NCBI GenBank assembly: GCA_021156345.1
Contig: JAJNDJ010000028.1
Coordinates: 1-7,664, forward strand
DNA: 7,664 nt
Reading direction: 5' to 3'
DNA from: Rubrobacteraceae bacterium
GTDB lineage: Bacteria > Actinomycetota > Rubrobacteria > Rubrobacterales > Rubrobacteraceae
This document shows, piece after piece, positions 5,312-7,664 of the stretch (positions are counted from its first letter, which is position 1; every line of letters starts with the position of its first letter). The position numbers and the translations under genes were made by a program. The notes below the pieces were generated by a model. It was not told the DNA's origin. It saw only the letters and a program-made list of their open reading frames with translations, and made no database searches.

Positions 5312-7444
5312 TCACATATCAGCGTTCACCTTCTTGTTCGCTGATTTCTGAGGGCCGAACGCTGGTGGCTCGGCGCGGGGTTCGACCAGGGCGTCGACCG
5401 CCGCGCATCCGCGCGGACCGACGACGATAGGGTTGACGTCGATGGCGCCGATGAGGTCTCCAAGGTCCACGGCCAGCGAGGAGAGTCTGGCCAGGGCTGT
5501 GGCGAGGGCGGCCACGTCAGCCGGCGGTGCGCCCCTGACCCCGTCGAGTAGCGGACGAGCGTCGAGCCGGTCGATGAGCCTCGAGGCCCTTGCCTCGTCC
5601 AGGGGCGGAAGGGCGAGACGCCTATCGCCGAACGTCTCGATCAGTACGCCGCCGGCGGCGACCATGACCAGCGGGCCGAACTGGGAGTCTTGCGCCACCC
5701 CGAGCGCCATCTCCACGCCGGGCTCCACCATCTCCTGTACCGTGACGGCGGGGCCAAGCCGCGAAGACATTTCCCGATAAGCCAAGGCCAGGGCGTCTTC
5801 GCCTCCGACACCGAGCGTCACGCCGCCGAGCTCCGTCTTGTGTGAAGCGGCGGCCGTCTTCAGGGCGACCGGGTAGCCGATGCGTCCGGCGGCGGCCAGG
5901 GCCCCTTCGAGGTCGGTCGCAGCGGCGGTACGCGCCACAGGCACCCCGTAGTCGGCGAGCAATTCCAGGGCGCTGGCTTCTCCGAGACGCTCCCCCGCGG
6001 CCAGTGCTTCGCGCCAGCGCCGCACGGTCTCCCGCGGCACCGGATCTGGGGGCTTGGGTGGCGGCAGCGAGCGGGCGTCGCGCAGCCCGAATAGGTGCAG
6101 AAATGCACGCAGTCCTGAAGGTACATCTTCCAGCACCGGGATGCCGAAGGAGCGCAGGCGGGCTGCGGCGCTCTCCTGGATCGCGCTCGTGACGCCGCAG
6201 ATCACCGCGAACGGCTTCTCAGTCGAGGCCCAGACCCGCTCCGCGACCCAGGCGTGACCTCGCTCTGCCCGGTCGCTGTGCAGGTCCACCACGTAGGCGA
6301 ACGCCCCCGTGTCTGGGTCATCTGCAAGATACCTGGAGCAGTCCAGAAAGATGTTGTAGGGGTCGTTGTCCGTGCCCCAGGCGTCCAGGGGGTTGACGGC
6401 CGGCAGACCCGGCTCCAGCCGCGCGGCGACATCCCTGAGGGTCTCTTGGGAGGGCCGGGCGAGAGGAACTCCCAGGTCGGCCGCGGCGTCGACCAGGTGC
6501 GCCCGCTCTCCGCCCGAGTCGAGGATGGCGGCGAGGCCTCCTGGTGCGGCGCGGCGCCCCGCCCCGAGGAGCTCGACGAGGTCGGCCATCTCGTTGAGCG
6601 TCCCGACGCGGGCCACACCGTAAGCGTCGAACAGGGCTTCGTAGGCGGCGTCGTCCCCGGCCAGGGCGCCGGAGTGGGCCGCCACGAGCCGGCGGGAGGT
6701 GGACGTCCGCCCGACCTTCAGCGCGACGACAGGCACGTCCCTCTCCTCCGCCGCTTCCAGCGCCAGTTTGAAACCCTCGGGGTCCCTGATCGTCTCCAGG
6801 AACAACGAGATCACCCGGGTCGACTCGCGTTCCAGCGCGTAGAGCATGTAGTCGGCCATCGTGGTCGTCAGCTCCTGGCCCGTCGAGACGGCGAGGTTGA
6901 AGCGTATCCCCCTCTCGGCGTGCAACAGCGCCGAGAAGGCGGAGCCGGAGTGGGAGATCCAGGCGATGTTCCCAGGCTCTAGATCAGCGCGCTCATCGAA
7001 GGCCAGGGCCCGCAGCCCACGCTCGACGTCCGCAAACCCCATGCAGTTGGCGCCGCAAACGACCATGCCAGCCTCAGCCGCGATGCTCCTGAGCCGCTCG
7101 GTCAGCGGGGGGTCGCCCGGCGAATCCTCGAGCGCGCTCGCGAAGACTACGACACCCCTTGCGCCGCAGTTGGCCGCCTCCTCCATCTGGCTCTCCAGCC
7201 TCAGATTGCCCACCCCGAGCAGCACCAGATCGGGTACGAAAGGCACCTCCCCGAGCGTCGGGAAACAGGCGATGCCCTCCACATCGTCGTATTTGGGGTT
7301 GACCGCGGCCACCTCGCCGGAGAAGCCGCCGATGATGAGTTGTTTCACCATGTAGTTGCCCGGCGAGTCGAACCTCGGGCTCGCGCCGACAACCGCGACC
7401 GAACGCGCCTCCAGCATGGCGCGCAGGGCCTGGTTCATCGCCAC
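5312..7444 (-). CDS. ADP-forming (NDP-forming) acyl-CoA synthetase, single-chain alpha-beta fusion
   Basis: This 710-residue enzyme of the acetate--CoA ligase (ADP-forming) family reversibly joins a carboxylic acid to CoA with ATP hydrolysis to ADP and Pi, through phosphohistidine intermediates. The CoA-binding Rossmann domain (about 10-140, SVAVVGASP at 15-23) comes first. Next are succinyl-CoA-ligase-like domains, with ISHSGSAF (163-170) and the phosphohistidine loop AAHSGALAG (255-263, His257). The C-terminal ATP-grasp domain (about 485-690) includes HKTELGGV (535-542), VQEMVEPGVEMALG (569-582) and AIDVNPIVV (667-675). Domain order alpha-then-beta in one chain is normal for bacterial members. 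The start is a GTG at 7444 or an ATG two codons later (7438); neither has a strong ribosome binding site. The upstream FAD gene's stop is only 4 bp away, so translational coupling is likely. The substrate may be an acid released by the neighbouring oxidative enzymes. The short Lys-rich tail (about 698-710) has no visible role. Confidence 0.92.
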   Translation of the reverse strand: MAMNQALRAMLEARSVAVVGASPRFDSPGNYMVKQLIIGGFSGEVAAVNPKYDDVEGIACFPTLGEVPFVPDLVLLGVGNLRLESQMEEAANCGARGVVVFASALEDSPGDPPLTERLRSIAAEAGMVVCGANCMGFADVERGLRALAFDERADLEPGNIAWISHSGSAFSALLHAERGIRFNLAVSTGQELTTTMADYMLYALERESTRVISLFLETIRDPEGFKLALEAAEERDVPVVALKVGRTSTSRRLVAAHSGALAGDDAAYEALFDAYGVARVGTLNEMADLVELLGAGRRAAPGGLAAILDSGGERAHLVDAAADLGVPLARPSQETLRDVAARLEPGLPAVNPLDAWGTDNDPYNIFLDCSRYLADDPDTGAFAYVVDLHSDRAERGHAWVAERVWASTEKPFAVICGVTSAIQESAAARLRSFGIPVLEDVPSGLRAFLHLFGLRDARSLPPPKPPDPVPRETVRRWREALAAGERLGEASALELLADYGVPVARTAAATDLEGALAAAGRIGYPVALKTAAASHKTELGGVTLGVGGEDALALAYREMSSRLGPAVTVQEMVEPGVEMALGVAQDSQFGPLVMVAAGGVLIETFGDRRLALPPLDEARASRLIDRLDARPLLDGVRGAPPADVAALATALARLSSLAVDLGDLIGAIDVNPIVVGPRGCAAVDALVEPRAEPPAFGPQKSANKKVNADM
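5318..5347 (+). terminator. Possible weak terminator after the Rieske gene
   Basis: ATCAGCG (5318-5324) pairs perfectly with CGCTGAT (5339-5345) around a 14-nt loop, and the second arm runs into TTT (5345-5347). It lies 23 nt after the Rieske stop codon, inside the last codons of the convergent synthetase gene. The stem is moderate and the T-tract short, so termination may be inefficient and the two transcripts may overlap. Confidence 0.35.
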
Positions 7445-7448
7445 CGTG

Positions 7449-7664
7449 TTATCCGCGGTTTCGCAGTATCAGGCGTTCCTTGAGGCGCTCCCTGCGCCGG
7501 TCACGCCGGATCTCCCGCACGCAGTTGTACGCCGGGATGGCGCACACCCCGCCGCCGGCATGGGTGGCCGAGGAGGCCTGATAGAGGCCCCTGATGGGGG
7601 TCCGGTAATCTGCGTAGCCGGGGGCTGGCCGCATGTGGAAGAGCTGCTCGGCCGAGAGCTCGCC
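7449..7664 (-). CDS. C-terminal fragment of a PYROXD2/phytoene-dehydrogenase-like FAD oxidoreductase (runs off the window)
   Basis: Only the last 71 residues are present; the frame is open to the window edge, so the gene continues beyond 7664 and the ATG at 7634 is internal. The fragment has the C-terminal FAD-binding motif of the CrtI/PYROXD2 family: QLFHMRP, then YRTPIRGLYQASSATHAGGG followed by a V-x3-P-x3-N-x3-E segment, where GLY-x6-H-x-GGGV is the family hallmark. These flavoproteins oxidise or desaturate C-C or C-N bonds of varied substrates, and the fragment does not indicate which. Family members often read GTHPGGGV with a Gly-rich tail; here the sequence is ATHAGGGV and ends in a basic Arg/Lys-rich tail of about 20 residues. 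The stop codon TAA (7449-7451) lies 4 bp before the synthetase start, so the two are co-transcribed. Confidence 0.85.
   Translation of the reverse strand, partial: GELSAEQLFHMRPAPGYADYRTPIRGLYQASSATHAGGGVCAIPAYNCVREIRRDRRRERLKERLILRNRG

Noticed and set aside
6254..6982. Plus-strand open frame of 242 codons opposite the acyl-CoA synthetase
   Set aside because: It is a shadow of the conserved synthetase domains, with no ribosome binding site or recognisable motif.

Overview
The window looks like a chromosomal stretch from a high-GC Gram-positive-type bacterium. GC is roughly 60-65% by eye, there are frequent GTG starts, ribosome binding sites are clear purine-rich AGGAGG types, and the protein style recalls deep-branching Actinobacteria such as Rubrobacter. 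This assignment is an impression from sequence style only. No rRNA, tRNA, IS element, CRISPR array or phage gene was seen.

Layout from left to right: (i) a small unknown 91-aa gene on the minus strand, divergent from (ii) a WYL-domain HTH regulator on the plus strand (328-1290). (iii) Converging on the regulator is a two-gene minus-strand operon, a D-amino-acid-oxidase-fold FAD oxidoreductase (2568-3746) followed 16 bp later by an acyl-CoA dehydrogenase (1373-2551). (iv) A 361-bp AT-richer divergent control region (3747-4107) carries two back-to-back overlapping promoters, two copies of a TTGAA-N6-TTCAA dyad and a strongly structured leader. (v) A Rieske non-heme iron oxygenase is read rightward from it (4108-5295). 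(vi) Converging on the Rieske gene is a second minus-strand operon, the C-terminal end of a PYROXD2/phytoene-dehydrogenase-like FAD protein (7449-7664, running off the window) followed 4 bp later by a single-chain ADP-forming acyl-CoA synthetase (5312-7444).

Taken together this reads as a catabolic island. The Rieske protein carries the glutamate bridging residue (ECYHC...H) known from the carnitine/glycine-betaine/stachydrine oxygenases. It sits divergent from a sarcosine-oxidase-like flavoprotein, the classic order for oxidative removal of N-methyl groups: the Rieske enzyme acts on a quaternary amine and the flavoprotein on the resulting tertiary or secondary amine. The acyl-CoA dehydrogenase and ADP-forming acyl-CoA synthetase add a CoA-thioester branch, suggesting that the carbon skeleton is a carboxylic acid longer than glycine betaine. 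The substrate cannot be fixed from sequence, and no reductase partner for the Rieske enzyme lies in the window. The shared divergent control region with repeated operators suggests that both arms are co-regulated by one DNA-binding protein, which may or may not be the WYL regulator.
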